Positions 7,352-15,916 are shown, counted from the stretch's first letter. The stretch: DNA of 64,000 bases from Rhizobium tibeticum (GCF_900110205.1 NZ_FOCV01000026.1:22737-86736); one strand, 5' to 3'. Translations and numbers: made by a program. Notes: generated by a model from the letters alone, not told the origin.

Positions 7352-8605
7352 ATGAAGACAGATATCCTCGTTCTCGGTGCCGGCATTGTCGGCGTCAGTG
7401 CGGCCATTCATTTGCAGGATAGCGGCCGGTCCGTCATGCTTGCCGATCGCGGCGAGCCGGGCGGCGGCACCAGTTACGGCAATGCCGGGCTGATCGAGCG
7501 CTCCTCCGTTATTCCCTACGCCTTCCCGCGGCAGCTCGGCGCCATTGCCAAATATGCGCTGAACGGTTCATCGGACGTGCGTTACGATCCGGCCTATCTG
7601 CCGCGCATCGCCGCATGGCTGGCGCGCTACTGGTGGCATTCCTCGCCGACCAATCTGGAGAAGGCGACGCGGGCGTTGCTGCCCTTGATCGAGGCCAGTG
7701 TCTCCGAGCATGACAAGCTGATTGCCCGCGCCGGTGCCTCCGAGCTCATCCGCGACCGAGGCTGGGTGTCGTTCTACAAGAATCCGCGCCGTTTCGAGGC
7801 CGCTCGTGCGGAGGCCGAAAGTCTGTCTGCCCATGGTCTGGCGATCCGCATTCTTGATGGAAGCGAGTTTCTGGCGCTGGAGCCCGCCTTTGCCGCAGCC
7901 GGCAGCCGCATCTCGGGCGGCGTGCACTGGCTTGACCCCAAGACCGTGACCGACCCGCAGGCGCTGACGGCTGCCTATGCGAAGCTTTTTGCGACGGGGG
8001 GCGGCCAGATCGTGCGCGCCGATGCCTCCACATTGCGCGAGGAGAAGAACGGCTGGTCGATCACCACGGCCGAGGGCGAGATCATCGAAGCCGGCGAGAT
8101 TGTCGTCGCCCTCGGCCCGCAATCGGGCCTGATCTTCCGCAAGCTCGGCTACCCCTTACCGCTGGCGATCAAGCGCGGTTATCACCGCCACTATGCGCAG
8201 CGCGAAGGTCAGCCACTTAGCCATTCGCTCGTCGACGAGGAGGCGGGCTACGTGCTGGCGCCGATGGCGCGCGGCATCCGGCTGACGACGGGCATCGAAT
8301 TCGCTGCGCCCGATGCGCCGCCGAATACCATCCAGCTACGCCGCGACGAGGCTCATGCCCGCGCGCTGTTCGCGCTCGGCGAGCCGGTGGAGGCGACGCC
8401 CTGGCTCGGTCTGCGGCCATGCTTGCCCGACATGCGGCCGGTGATCGGTCCAGCGCCACGCCATCGCGGCCTCTGGTTTAATTTCGGCCACGCCCATCAC
8501 GGCTTGACGCTCGGCCCCGCCAGCGGCCGGCTGCTGGCAGAGCAGATTTCCGGCAACGAGACCTTCGCCGATCCCAAGCCGTTCCATCCGCATCGCTTCC
8601 TCTAG
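7352..8605 (+). CDS. FAD-dependent oxidoreductase, DadA type
   Basis: A 417-residue flavoprotein. The N-terminus carries the FAD Rossmann motif (VLGAGIVGVSAAIHL, residues 7-21) followed by GGTSYGNAGLIE, characteristic of the DadA (D-amino-acid dehydrogenase) branch of the DAO superfamily. The C-terminal LGLRPCLPDMRPVIG and WFNFGHAHHGLTLGPA also fit DadA-type enzymes. It lies just after the amino-acid binding protein and is probably co-transcribed, which suggests uptake and oxidative deamination of a D- or N-substituted amino acid (inference). A mosaic palindromic repeat begins at its stop codon. Confidence 0.88.
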   Translation: MKTDILVLGAGIVGVSAAIHLQDSGRSVMLADRGEPGGGTSYGNAGLIERSSVIPYAFPRQLGAIAKYALNGSSDVRYDPAYLPRIAAWLARYWWHSSPTNLEKATRALLPLIEASVSEHDKLIARAGASELIRDRGWVSFYKNPRRFEAARAEAESLSAHGLAIRILDGSEFLALEPAFAAAGSRISGGVHWLDPKTVTDPQALTAAYAKLFATGGGQIVRADASTLREEKNGWSITTAEGEIIEAGEIVVALGPQSGLIFRKLGYPLPLAIKRGYHRHYAQREGQPLSHSLVDEEAGYVLAPMARGIRLTTGIEFAAPDAPPNTIQLRRDEAHARALFALGEPVEATPWLGLRPCLPDMRPVIGPAPRHRGLWFNFGHAHHGLTLGPASGRLLAEQISGNETFADPKPFHPHRFL

Positions 8606-8700
8606 ATCAGGATGATTTAGGCCGATCGGGCCTAAGATCTGAATCCTGATAGCGCGGGATTTAGGCCGAAAACCGGTTACACGGCATCCCGCTCTAGATC
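8601..8700. repeat. Mosaic palindromic intergenic element with 8-bp flanking repeats
   Basis: Two nested palindromic units fill the gap between the DadA-type gene and the helicase. Unit 1: ATCAGGAT (8606-8613) pairs with ATCCTGAT (8643-8650), and inside it TTAGGCC (8617-8623) with GGCCTAA (8629-8635). Unit 2: GCGGGAT (8654-8660) pairs with ATCCCGC (8686-8692) around AACCGGTT (8671-8678). The octamer TCTAGATC occurs at both ends (8601-8608 and 8693-8700), and the left copy contains the upstream gene's stop codon. This matches, from memory, the mosaic intergenic repeats common in Rhizobium. It could also serve as transcription terminator. Confidence 0.8.
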
Positions 8701-8741
8701 CGCCATTCTATTTCGACGGTCGGTGCACTACCTTTAGCGCC

Positions 8742-11255
8742 GTGGACCAGATCGATTCCGAAGCCCGCGTTGTCCTGCCTGCGCCTTTCACCCGCTGGTT
8801 CGCGGAGAAAGGGTGGCGTCCACGTGCCCATCAGCTGGAATTGCTGGCCCGCGCCGAGGCCGGCGAAAGCACGCTGTTGATTGCGCCGACCGGCGCCGGC
8901 AAGACGCTCGCTGGCTTCCTGCCCTCGCTGACGGACCTGACCCGCCGCGGCAGGATCCCGCCGGGCTTTCCCTTCACCGGCATCCACACGCTCTACATCT
9001 CGCCGCTCAAGGCGCTCGCCGTCGACATCGAGCGGAATCTGATGAAGCCGGTAGAGGAGATGCGGCTGCCGGTGACGGTCGAGAACCGCACCGGCGACAC
9101 ACCGAACGCCAAGCGCCAGCGCCAGAAGCTGAGCCCGCCCGATATTCTGCTGACGACGCCCGAGCAGGTGGCCTTGCTGCTTGCCGATCGCGAGGCGGAG
9201 CGCTTCTTCAAAGACCTGAAATACGTCATCTTCGACGAGCTGCACTCGCTCGTCACCTCCAAGCGCGGCCACATGCTCTCGCTCGGCCTTGCCCGCCTGC
9301 GCCGGCTCGCCCCGTCTCTCCAGACGATCGGCCTTTCCGCCACCGTCGCCGAGCCGCTGGACCTGCAGAAATGGCTGGTCGCGCAACAAGAACGGGGCGA
9401 GGAGCGGCGCGCCGGGCTGGTGATCGTCGAGGGCGGCGCCAAACCTGATATATCGATCCTCTCCACCGAGGAACATATCCCCTGGTCGGGTCATTCGGCG
9501 AAATACGCGATCCCCGATGTCTACCGGCAACTTCTCGAACACCGCACGACGCTGCTCTTCGTCAATACCCGCTCGCAGGCCGAAACGCTGTTTCAGGAAC
9601 TCTGGACGGTGAACGAGGAAAACCTGCCGATCGCGCTGCATCACGGCTCCCTCGATGTCGCACAGCGGCGAAAGGTGGAAGCTGCGATGGCGGCCAACCG
9701 GCTGCGCGCCGTCGTCGCCACTTCCACGCTCGACCTCGGCATCGACTGGGGCGATGTCGACCTCGTCGTGCATGTCGGCGCGCCGAAGGGTGCCTCGCGT
9801 CTTGCCCAGCGCATCGGTCGTGCTAACCACCGCATGGACGAGCCCTCGAAGGCGATCCTTGTGCCCGCCAATCGCTTCGAGGTGATGGAATGCCAGGCCG
9901 CACTCGACGCGAACTATATCGGCGCGCAGGACACCCCGCCGGTCGGCAGAGGCGCGCTTGATGCGCTCGCACAGCATGTGCTTGGTATGGCCTGCGCCGA
10001 GCCCTTCGACATGCTGGAACTTTACGACGAGATCAGGAGCGCCTCACCTTACGCCGATCTCTCCTGGGAGACCTTCGAGCGCGTCGTCGATTTTGTCGCG
10101 ACGGGCGGCTATGCGTTGCGCACCTATGAGCGCTATGCCCGTATCCGCAAGACCAAGGAAGGCCGCTGGCGGGTCTCCAATCCACAGGTCGCCCAGCAAT
10201 ACCGGCTGAACCTCGGCACCATTGTCGAAAGCCCGATGCTCAATCTGCGCATGGTCAAGCGCGGCGAAGGCGGCCGGCTCGGCCGCGGCGGCGCGACGCT
10301 CGGAAAGGTCGAGGAATACTTCCTCGAACAGCTGTCGCCCGGCGATACCTTCATCTTCGCCGGCAAGGTGCTGCGCTTCGAGGGCATCCGCGAGAATGAG
10401 GCGCTCGCCTCGCAGGCCTTCTCAATGGATCCGAAGATCCCGTCCTATGCCGGCGGCAAGTTTCCGCTTTCCACCTATCTGGCCGATCAGGTGCGCTCGA
10501 TGATCGCGGATCCGGAGCGCTGGAATCACCTGCCGGATCAGGTGCGGGACTGGCTGGCGATCCAGCAGGAAAAGTCGATTCTGCCGAAGCGCGACGAGCT
10601 ACTGATCGAAACCTTCCCGCGCGGCAGCCGCTGCTACATGGTCATCTATCCCTTCGAGGGGCGACTGGCACACCAGACGCTCGGCATGCTGCTGACCCGG
10701 CGATTGGAGCGCGCCGGCGCCAAACCGCTCGGCTTCGTCGCAACGGACTATTCGCTCGGCATCTGGGGCTTCGAGGACATGGGGCTGATGATCCGCAACG
10801 GAAGGCTCAGCCTCGCTGATCTCTTCGACGAAGACATGCTGGGCGATGATCTCGAAAGCTGGCTCGACGGTTCTTTCCTTTTGAAGCGTACCTTCCGCAA
10901 TTGCGCCGTGATTGCAGGCTTGATCGAGCGCCGTCACCCGGGCAAGGAAAAGACCGGGCGGCAGGTCACGGTCTCGGCCGATTTGATTTACGACGTGCTG
11001 CGGACACACGAACCGGATCATATCCTGCTGCGGGCGACGCGGCAGGATGCCGCAAGCGGGCTTTTGGATATTTCCCGGCTTGGCGATATGCTGAGGCGAA
11101 TCAAGGGTCACATCACGCATCGCGCGTTGGACCATATCTCGCCGCTAGCGGTGCCAGTCATGCTGGAGATCGGCAAGGAGCCGGTGCATGGCGAGGCTCA
11201 CGACGCGGTGCTGGCCGAAGCCGCCGACGACCTGATTGCCGAGGCGCTGGCCTAG
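8742..11255 (+). CDS. Ligase-associated DNA damage response DEXH-box helicase
   Basis: An 837-residue superfamily 2 helicase of the Lhr-related, ligase-associated group. Walker A is APTGAGKT near residues 48-55, the DEXH box is FDELHSL near residue 165, the SAT motif is GLSATVAEP, and motifs V/VI are VVATSTLDLGIDWGDVDLVVH and RLAQRIGRANHR. The long C-terminal part matches this group's winged-helix and beta-barrel region. The protein is expected to act with a low-fidelity ATP-dependent ligase, an exonuclease and PdeM; only PdeM follows here. The start codon is GTG at 8742. Confidence 0.93.
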   Translation: MDQIDSEARVVLPAPFTRWFAEKGWRPRAHQLELLARAEAGESTLLIAPTGAGKTLAGFLPSLTDLTRRGRIPPGFPFTGIHTLYISPLKALAVDIERNLMKPVEEMRLPVTVENRTGDTPNAKRQRQKLSPPDILLTTPEQVALLLADREAERFFKDLKYVIFDELHSLVTSKRGHMLSLGLARLRRLAPSLQTIGLSATVAEPLDLQKWLVAQQERGEERRAGLVIVEGGAKPDISILSTEEHIPWSGHSAKYAIPDVYRQLLEHRTTLLFVNTRSQAETLFQELWTVNEENLPIALHHGSLDVAQRRKVEAAMAANRLRAVVATSTLDLGIDWGDVDLVVHVGAPKGASRLAQRIGRANHRMDEPSKAILVPANRFEVMECQAALDANYIGAQDTPPVGRGALDALAQHVLGMACAEPFDMLELYDEIRSASPYADLSWETFERVVDFVATGGYALRTYERYARIRKTKEGRWRVSNPQVAQQYRLNLGTIVESPMLNLRMVKRGEGGRLGRGGATLGKVEEYFLEQLSPGDTFIFAGKVLRFEGIRENEALASQAFSMDPKIPSYAGGKFPLSTYLADQVRSMIADPERWNHLPDQVRDWLAIQQEKSILPKRDELLIETFPRGSRCYMVIYPFEGRLAHQTLGMLLTRRLERAGAKPLGFVATDYSLGIWGFEDMGLMIRNGRLSLADLFDEDMLGDDLESWLDGSFLLKRTFRNCAVIAGLIERRHPGKEKTGRQVTVSADLIYDVLRTHEPDHILLRATRQDAASGLLDISRLGDMLRRIKGHITHRALDHISPLAVPVMLEIGKEPVHGEAHDAVLAEAADDLIAEALA

Positions 11256-11364
11256 AGAAAGTCCCGGAAAGGTTCGCGCCGGCTTACCATCCGGAATGAA
11301 TGAGACGAAGAGATGAGCGTCTGCCTGAAGGTAGCGCTTCCATGACCAAGGACTGACAGGATTG

Positions 11365-12090
11365 ATGAACCGCCTGGCGCTCGCGCGTGAACTCAACGGA
11401 CTGGCCGCGCTGCCAGGCGTCGAGACGTCTGTGCATGGCGTTGCTGCCGTTTGCGATCCGCTCGGCGCGCTCTACGTGCCCGATGCCGGTATCCTCGTCG
11501 TTTCCGACCTGCACCTCGAGAAGGGCGCGGCTTTTGCCCGTCGCGGCATGTTGCTGCCGCCCTACGACACGCTGGCGACGCTGACAGTGCTTTCGGCCGT
11601 CATCAGCCGCTACGATCCGAAACTGGTTGTGTCGCTCGGCGACAATTTCCACGACCGCGTCGGCTCGGCGCATCTGCCCGAGGCGTTCCGCAGCCTGATA
11701 TCGGAAATGGCCCGTGGCCGCGAATGGATTTGGATCAACGGCAACCACGATCCCGACGGGACCGTCGATCTGCCTGGCGCTTCCGTCGATGAAATGCATT
11801 ACGGCGGCCTGACCTTTCGCCACGAGCCGAAGGGCGGCCTGCAAAAGGGCGAGATCGCCGGACACCTGCATCCCGCCGCGACGGTGCGCCGCCGCGAAAA
11901 GTCGGTCCGCCGTCCGTGTTTCGCCACTGACGGCGCCCGCTTGCTGATGCCGGCTTTCGGCGTGATGACCGGCGGCCTTGATCTTCGCCACAAGGCGATG
12001 AAGGGGCTGTTCGATCAGGCCTCGTTGATTGCCCACCTTCTTGGGCGTGACCGGATCTACTCCGTCAGGTTTGGCAACCTCGTGGGGTGA
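11365..12090 (+). CDS. pdeM: Ligase-associated DNA damage response endonuclease PdeM
   Basis: A 241-residue metallophosphoesterase. The metal ligands are complete: DLH (Asp48, His50), GDNFHD (Asp93), GNHD (Asn127-His128) and AGHLHP near residue 168. This arrangement, and the position directly after the ligase-associated helicase, identify PdeM of the bacterial damage-response cassette; homologues are two-metal nucleases or phosphodiesterases. The ATG at 11365 follows GACAGG; an in-frame TTG lies one codon upstream. The 109-bp gap from the helicase contains no recognisable terminator, so co-transcription is likely. Confidence 0.92.
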   Translation: MNRLALARELNGLAALPGVETSVHGVAAVCDPLGALYVPDAGILVVSDLHLEKGAAFARRGMLLPPYDTLATLTVLSAVISRYDPKLVVSLGDNFHDRVGSAHLPEAFRSLISEMARGREWIWINGNHDPDGTVDLPGASVDEMHYGGLTFRHEPKGGLQKGEIAGHLHPAATVRRREKSVRRPCFATDGARLLMPAFGVMTGGLDLRHKAMKGLFDQASLIAHLLGRDRIYSVRFGNLVG

Positions 12091-12135
12091 GCGCCGCTAT
12101 GCGGCAGGCGGGGAGCTATCCAGCCGTCTTTCGCC

Positions 12136-12366
12136 TTAGTCGCCGAAATAGTAGAGAGGCTGGCGTGTCAGCTCGCCGCGGCCGAGGTGACCGTAGACGT
12201 CCTTTCCCAGAATCCAGAACGAAATCGCCTGGGTCTTCATGCAGAAAATATAGTCGCCGGAAATCCAGTGCTCTGCCTTGCTGCCGGAGAGCGGATAGAG
12301 ATGGTCGCCAACCCCATACATGACCGCCCGGTGCGAGCTGTAATCGTATAAGTAGCGCTCTGCCAT
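12136..12366 (-). CDS. Small four-repeat beta protein (4-fold beta-flower-like)
   Basis: A 76-residue protein made of about four units of ~18 residues, each beginning with an aromatic-rich strand and ending with a Gly-Asp or similar turn: YLYDYSSHRAVMYGVGDH, LYPLSGSKAEHWISGDY, IFCMKTQAISFWILGKDV, then YGHLGRGELTRQPLYYFG. This repeating pattern resembles the small 4-fold beta-flower domain proteins, which have no assigned function. No signal peptide. It stands alone, 45 bp after pdeM on the opposite strand, with a strong palindrome 46 bp upstream of its start. The repeat reading is mine and approximate. Confidence 0.7.
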   Translation of the reverse strand: MAERYLYDYSSHRAVMYGVGDHLYPLSGSKAEHWISGDYIFCMKTQAISFWILGKDVYGHLGRGELTRQPLYYFGD

Positions 12367-12411
12367 CTATTCTCCTGATTCTATTTCAGAAAGAATCCCA
12401 TGGGCGCGAAT

Positions 12412-12428
12412 GTATTGTCAAACAATAC
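12412..12428. promoter_or_regulatory. Palindrome upstream of the beta-flower gene
   Basis: GTATTGT (12412-12418) and ACAATAC (12422-12428) are perfect 7-bp inverted arms with a 3-nt spacer, lying 46 bp upstream of the small gene at 12366 and 90 bp after the end of the SLT gene at 12518. Size and symmetry suit a dimeric repressor site. No cognate regulator is adjacent. Confidence 0.4.
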
Positions 12429-12517
12429 TGTCGCCACATGCCGACCAACCCAAATTTGTTTCGTTCTTCAGCGTTGTATATGAATTCTACTAGGTTTTTT
12501 CGGTGCCTGCGAAGAAC

Positions 12518-13099
12518 TCAATTGCACTCCTGCAACTGCCGCTGATACGTCGTCGCCATGTTGGAAAAACGCTGCGCCGTCTTCTGTAGCTGCGCGTTCG
12601 AGCGCCAGTCGCCGCGCATGTAGCCTTTCGGGCCGGAATAGTAGGCGAGGTATAGACCGTAGGCATCGTTCACGGGGATGCCCGTCATTTGGCTGTTTTG
12701 CGAATGGTACCAGCCGATGAAGTCGATGGCATCGGCGAAGTTGGTGCGGCGCGCGGCCCAGCTGCCGGTCGCGGATTGATAGTGATCCCAGGTGCCGTCG
12801 AGCGCTTGCGAATAGCCGTAGGCGGTGGACGGTCGCGTCCAGGGAATGAAGCCGAACAGCTTGGTGCGCGGCGGTCGCGCATAGGGTTGGAAGCCGGACT
12901 CGGTATACATCGTCGCCATCAGGATCGGGACCGGAACCCCATATTTGCGCTCCGTCTTTTCTGCCGCGCGCTGCCAGCTCGTAAACATCCCGTCGCGCTG
13001 CTCGAAGACGGCACAGATGTTTCGGGTCTGTCGGGGAGTCGTGGCGCAGCCGGCAACAAGTGCCAGAAGCACGAGGGCGAGGAAGGCACGGATACGCAT
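12518..13099 (-). CDS. Transglycosylase SLT-domain lipoprotein
   Basis: A 193-residue exported protein with a lipoprotein signal ending at Cys18 (LVAGC). The soluble-lytic-transglycosylase-like domain starts near residue 45 (KTERKYGVPVPILMATMYTE); Glu67 in the TES motif is the expected catalytic acid. STAYGYSQAL and YYSGPKGY correspond to the SLT motifs usually written GLMQ and YNAG. It probably cleaves peptidoglycan glycan strands at the outer membrane. It is a single gene; the 109-bp gap to the GNAT gene holds nothing recognisable. Confidence 0.88.
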   Translation of the reverse strand: MRIRAFLALVLLALVAGCATTPRQTRNICAVFEQRDGMFTSWQRAAEKTERKYGVPVPILMATMYTESGFQPYARPPRTKLFGFIPWTRPSTAYGYSQALDGTWDHYQSATGSWAARRTNFADAIDFIGWYHSQNSQMTGIPVNDAYGLYLAYYSGPKGYMRGDWRSNAQLQKTAQRFSNMATTYQRQLQECN

Positions 13100-13208
13100 T
13101 ACAGGGAACCTCTCGTTACCGAGAGATTACTAACTCGTAAATATTAACGAGCGGTTTTTAGACGAATGCGAGTTGCCACCGGTGAAATGGCGACGGTGCT
13201 CGCCCGAT

Positions 13209-13685
13209 CTATGGGAGCAATTTTCGCATCCGGAAATTGGCGAGCGCCTGTCCCCGCTTTTCGACGCTTTGGCACGTCAGGACGACGAAACCTCGCCGTT
13301 GGAAGAAAGGCCTGGCCGTCAGGCTTGCTTCCGTAAAGATACGGCTGAGCCCGAGTGCCCGGGCTTCCGCTTCTATTGTCCGCAGCAGTGCAGTCGCCGC
13401 CCCGATCCCTTGATGGCCGGGATGCACGAACATCATGTCCAGATGCCCGTCGGACTCCAGATCGGCAAAGCCGATCGGCAGGTCTGCTGCCTCGGCAATC
13501 CAGGTCGGCCGGCTTGACCGGCGCTCCGCCCAGGCCTGCCGGTCGTCCACCTGCGCCCAGGCTTCTATCTGCGCCGGTGTATAGTCGTTGGACGCGACTT
13601 CGCGGATCGCCCGCAGGAAAATCTCCACCGTCGCATCGCAATCTGCCGGCGCGTAGCGTCGCAAAGTTACCATGGTCGCAAGCAT
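13209..13685 (-). CDS. GNAT family N-acetyltransferase
   Basis: A 158-residue cytosolic acetyltransferase. The first motif (TLRRYAPADCDATVEIFLRAI) and the acetyl-CoA pyrophosphate loop (HPGHQGIGAATALL, around residue 90) are clear, and FFQRRGFVV is the usual beta6-alpha4 end. The overall form is like YafP-type GNATs; the acceptor substrate is unknown. The start at 13685 is used; a second ATG four codons later (13673) is equally possible because neither has a strong ribosome site. Confidence 0.88.
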   Translation of the reverse strand: MLATMVTLRRYAPADCDATVEIFLRAIREVASNDYTPAQIEAWAQVDDRQAWAERRSSRPTWIAEAADLPIGFADLESDGHLDMMFVHPGHQGIGAATALLRTIEAEARALGLSRIFTEASLTARPFFQRRGFVVLTCQSVEKRGQALANFRMRKLLP

Positions 13686-13879
13686 CCGTTTCGCTGTCTG
13701 GATGGTCTATACTCTTTGCGGCGAGCCGCAACGCGGGTCACCGGCTGATAGCCAAACTGCCTGGCCCGGAAGAGCTAAAGGAGCGCGTGTCGTGTCTTTT
13801 CCGCGGCACCGTCCCCGGTTGCGCTTGGCCTCAGGGCATTTATTCTGAGAAAATGCCTGGGCAGTTCGTGGAGTATTGA

Positions 13880-14950
13880 ATGTCGGCAGTGCCTTTCTCG
13901 AAGATCTCTTCGCCACTCAATGCGCTGCTGACCGCGATTGGTCTTTTGGCGGTGGCAACGCTTACGACCCCCGATCTCGCCGGAGAGACGAGGCTCGTCG
14001 TGGAAGCAGTGCTTGCAGCAATCTGGGTCGTCTATGTGCTGCAGCTGAGTGGCACGCTTCTTGTGCGGCGTCGCAGTCGCGTATCGGGTGGGAACGCCGC
14101 CCTCCTGATCGACCTGCTGGCTGTTTTCGTCCCCATGGCGGCCTTCCTGTTGATCGCCTCGCGCGATCGGAGTCTGTATTGCGCCATCTGGCTCCTCAAG
14201 CCGCTGCGGGATTCGACGTTTTTCAGGCTGATGGCAAAGGTGGTTGCGAATGAGGCGCGCAATCTGCTTGGCGTGACATCTGTCTTCGGCATCGTTCTTT
14301 TTGGCGCTGCGTTGGCTGGTTATGTCATCGAGCGTGACGTCCAGCCGGATAAGTTCGGCAGCATTCCGCAGGCGATGTGGTGGGCGGTTGTGACGCTGTC
14401 GACGACCGGCTACGGCGACGAGATCCCGCAAAGCCTGGCAGGCCGGGTTCTGGCCGGATTGGTGATGATGAGCGGCATCGGCATTTTTGCGCTTTGGGCC
14501 GGTATCCTCGCCACCGGCTTCTACGAAGAGGTCCGTCGCCGGGACTTCGTTCGCAACTGGCAGCTGGTCGCCGCCGTGCCCCTGTTCCAGAAGCTTGGAT
14601 CCGCGGCACTGATCGAGATCGTGCGGGCGCTGCGGCCGCGTATCGTGCCCACCGGTGCAGTGATCTGCCGCAAAGGCGATGTTGGCGACCAGATGTTCTT
14701 CATCGTCGAAGGCAGGGTCAGTGTAGCGACGCCCGATCATCCGGTGGAACTTGGTACAGGAAGTTTTTTTGGCGAGATGGCGCTGATCAGCGGCGAACCG
14801 CGCTCAGCGACCGTCAGCGCAGCAACCGAGGTTTCCCTGCTGTCGCTCTATGCGGTTGACTTCCAGATGTTGTCGAGCAGCAGTCCCGAGATTGCGGAGA
14901 TCATCCGCAAGACGGCACTCGAGCGACGGGGAGGCATACCAAAGAGCTGA
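13880..14950 (+). CDS. Cyclic-nucleotide-gated potassium channel (MloK1-like)
   Basis: A 356-residue inner-membrane channel. Six hydrophobic segments are followed by the K+ selectivity filter TTGYGD (about residues 175-180) and a C-terminal cyclic-nucleotide-binding domain whose phosphate-binding cassette GSFFGEMALISGEPRSAT carries the expected Glu and Arg. The S4 region (LLKPLRDSTFFRL) has few positive charges, so it is probably not voltage gated. Length and sequence closely resemble MloK1 of Mesorhizobium loti, including the final RKTALERRG. cAMP is the likely ligand. A C-linker is short, as in MloK1. Expressed alone, on the strand opposite its right neighbour. Confidence 0.95.
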   Translation: MSAVPFSKISSPLNALLTAIGLLAVATLTTPDLAGETRLVVEAVLAAIWVVYVLQLSGTLLVRRRSRVSGGNAALLIDLLAVFVPMAAFLLIASRDRSLYCAIWLLKPLRDSTFFRLMAKVVANEARNLLGVTSVFGIVLFGAALAGYVIERDVQPDKFGSIPQAMWWAVVTLSTTGYGDEIPQSLAGRVLAGLVMMSGIGIFALWAGILATGFYEEVRRRDFVRNWQLVAAVPLFQKLGSAALIEIVRALRPRIVPTGAVICRKGDVGDQMFFIVEGRVSVATPDHPVELGTGSFFGEMALISGEPRSATVSAATEVSLLSLYAVDFQMLSSSSPEIAEIIRKTALERRGGIPKS

Positions 14951-14965
14951 TCCTGCGGCGGCCTC

Positions 14966-15316
14966 TCATCCGTTGACTTGTACATCCTGTTCCGGCCAGG
15001 GATTGATGCCATCGTGCCAGAGAAGCGTATCCAGCCAGAATCCAGCGGCATGGCGGGTATGAAACAGACCGAAATGCCCGACCGATTCAAAGCCAAGCCT
15101 CTCTGGCGTCATCAAAACTTCTCTCCTGACGGCATTTCTGTCATAGCCAAGCGATCGGCGAATGGCTGGCACTGTGCCCAACTCGTCGTCGGAAAGGGCG
15201 ACTGCAAGGATCGGCGCCCTGACGGCATCGAAACGGCTGACCACCAAGCGCGGATAAGACGTCTCCATCTTCGCGCGGCGGAAACTCCATTCGTTGGCGA
15301 CCCGGCGGGTAAGTCC
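14966..15316 (-). pseudogene. C-terminal remnant of an alpha/beta hydrolase
   Basis: About 116 codons in one open frame read VANEWSFRRAK, then APILAVALSDDELGTVPAI, and near the end VGHFGLFHTRHAAGFWLDTLLW. This is the last third of a predicted alpha/beta hydrolase (COG4757-like): the Asp of SDDE and the His of GHFG would be the acid and base of the triad, but the nucleophile Ser, oxyanion loop and all upstream sequence are absent. The frame continues directly from the TGA of the DHFR-like gene, so the upstream part was lost at a junction near 15310. It could still be translated from the ATG at 15268, but is unlikely to be active. Confidence 0.7.
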
Positions 15317-15877
15317 TCAGCCTGCCTTGACCGGTTCGTATCGCAGGATCACCGCGCCGCCCTCAGTCGTCGTGCTGTCGAGCAGTTTCAGGGGAAGCTG
15401 CTGACTGGCCGGTTTGAAATGCGGATTGCCGCCGCCGAGGATAACCGGCACCAGGCAGATGCGGATCTCGTCCACCAGCCCCGCTTTTAGCAGCGAGTCC
15501 GCGAGCTCTGCACTGCCGAAAATGAAGATCGTCTTGCCCGTCTCGGCCTTCAGCTTCTTCAATTCTGCGACAGGGTCGCTGACGACGCGCGTGTTGTTCC
15601 AGTTCGCCGCCGTCATCGTCTTTGATACCGCAATCTTAGCAATGTCGTTCATGTATGCCTTGATCGTCTCTTCGCTCTCGGCTGTCGGCCAGTAGGCGGC
15701 CATACCCTCATATGTCTTGCGGCCGAAGACGAGCAGGTCGCCTTCCTCGCCAAACTGCTCGGCGTAGCGCTCCAGCTCGGGACCCCAGGCAAGATTGTGA
15801 AATTCGATATCCCACGGTTTCGTGCCTTCGAAATAACCGTCAAGCGTCATCAGATTCCAAACAACAAGCTTCCTCAT
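15317..15877 (-). CDS. Dihydrofolate reductase family protein (RibD C-terminal type)
   Basis: A 186-residue NADPH-binding protein of the RibD C-terminal/YyaP-YwjB group. It shows MRKLVVWNLMTLDGYFEG at the start, LLVFGRKTYEGMAAYWP, and FIFGSAELADSLLKAGLVDEI in the cofactor-binding half. These proteins share the DHFR fold but their substrates are generally unknown. The ATG at 15877 follows GAGGAGG; the longer in-frame start at 15943 is rejected. It is divergent from an HxlR regulator 94 bp away, which probably controls it. Confidence 0.9.
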   Translation of the reverse strand: MRKLVVWNLMTLDGYFEGTKPWDIEFHNLAWGPELERYAEQFGEEGDLLVFGRKTYEGMAAYWPTAESEETIKAYMNDIAKIAVSKTMTAANWNNTRVVSDPVAELKKLKAETGKTIFIFGSAELADSLLKAGLVDEIRICLVPVILGGGNPHFKPASQQLPLKLLDSTTTEGGAVILRYEPVKAG

Positions 15878-15900
15878 GGATTCGTCCTCCTCGAAACTGA

Positions 15901-15916
15901 TTGCAATTAGCAATTG
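15901..15916. promoter_or_regulatory. Repeat in the DHFR-like/hxlR intergenic region
   Basis: The hexamer GCAATT occurs twice in direct order (15903-15908 and 15910-15915), and CAATT (15904-15908) with AATTG (15912-15916) also forms an inverted pair around AGC. It sits between the divergent genes, 24 bp from the DHFR-like start, so it is a candidate HxlR operator. The 12-mer AATTAGCAATTG recurs at 44562-44573 before mscL. Confidence 0.35.

Noticed and set aside
8694..9977. 427-codon minus-strand frame inside the helicase gene
   Set aside because: Antisense shadow of conserved helicase motifs; no ribosome site or family.
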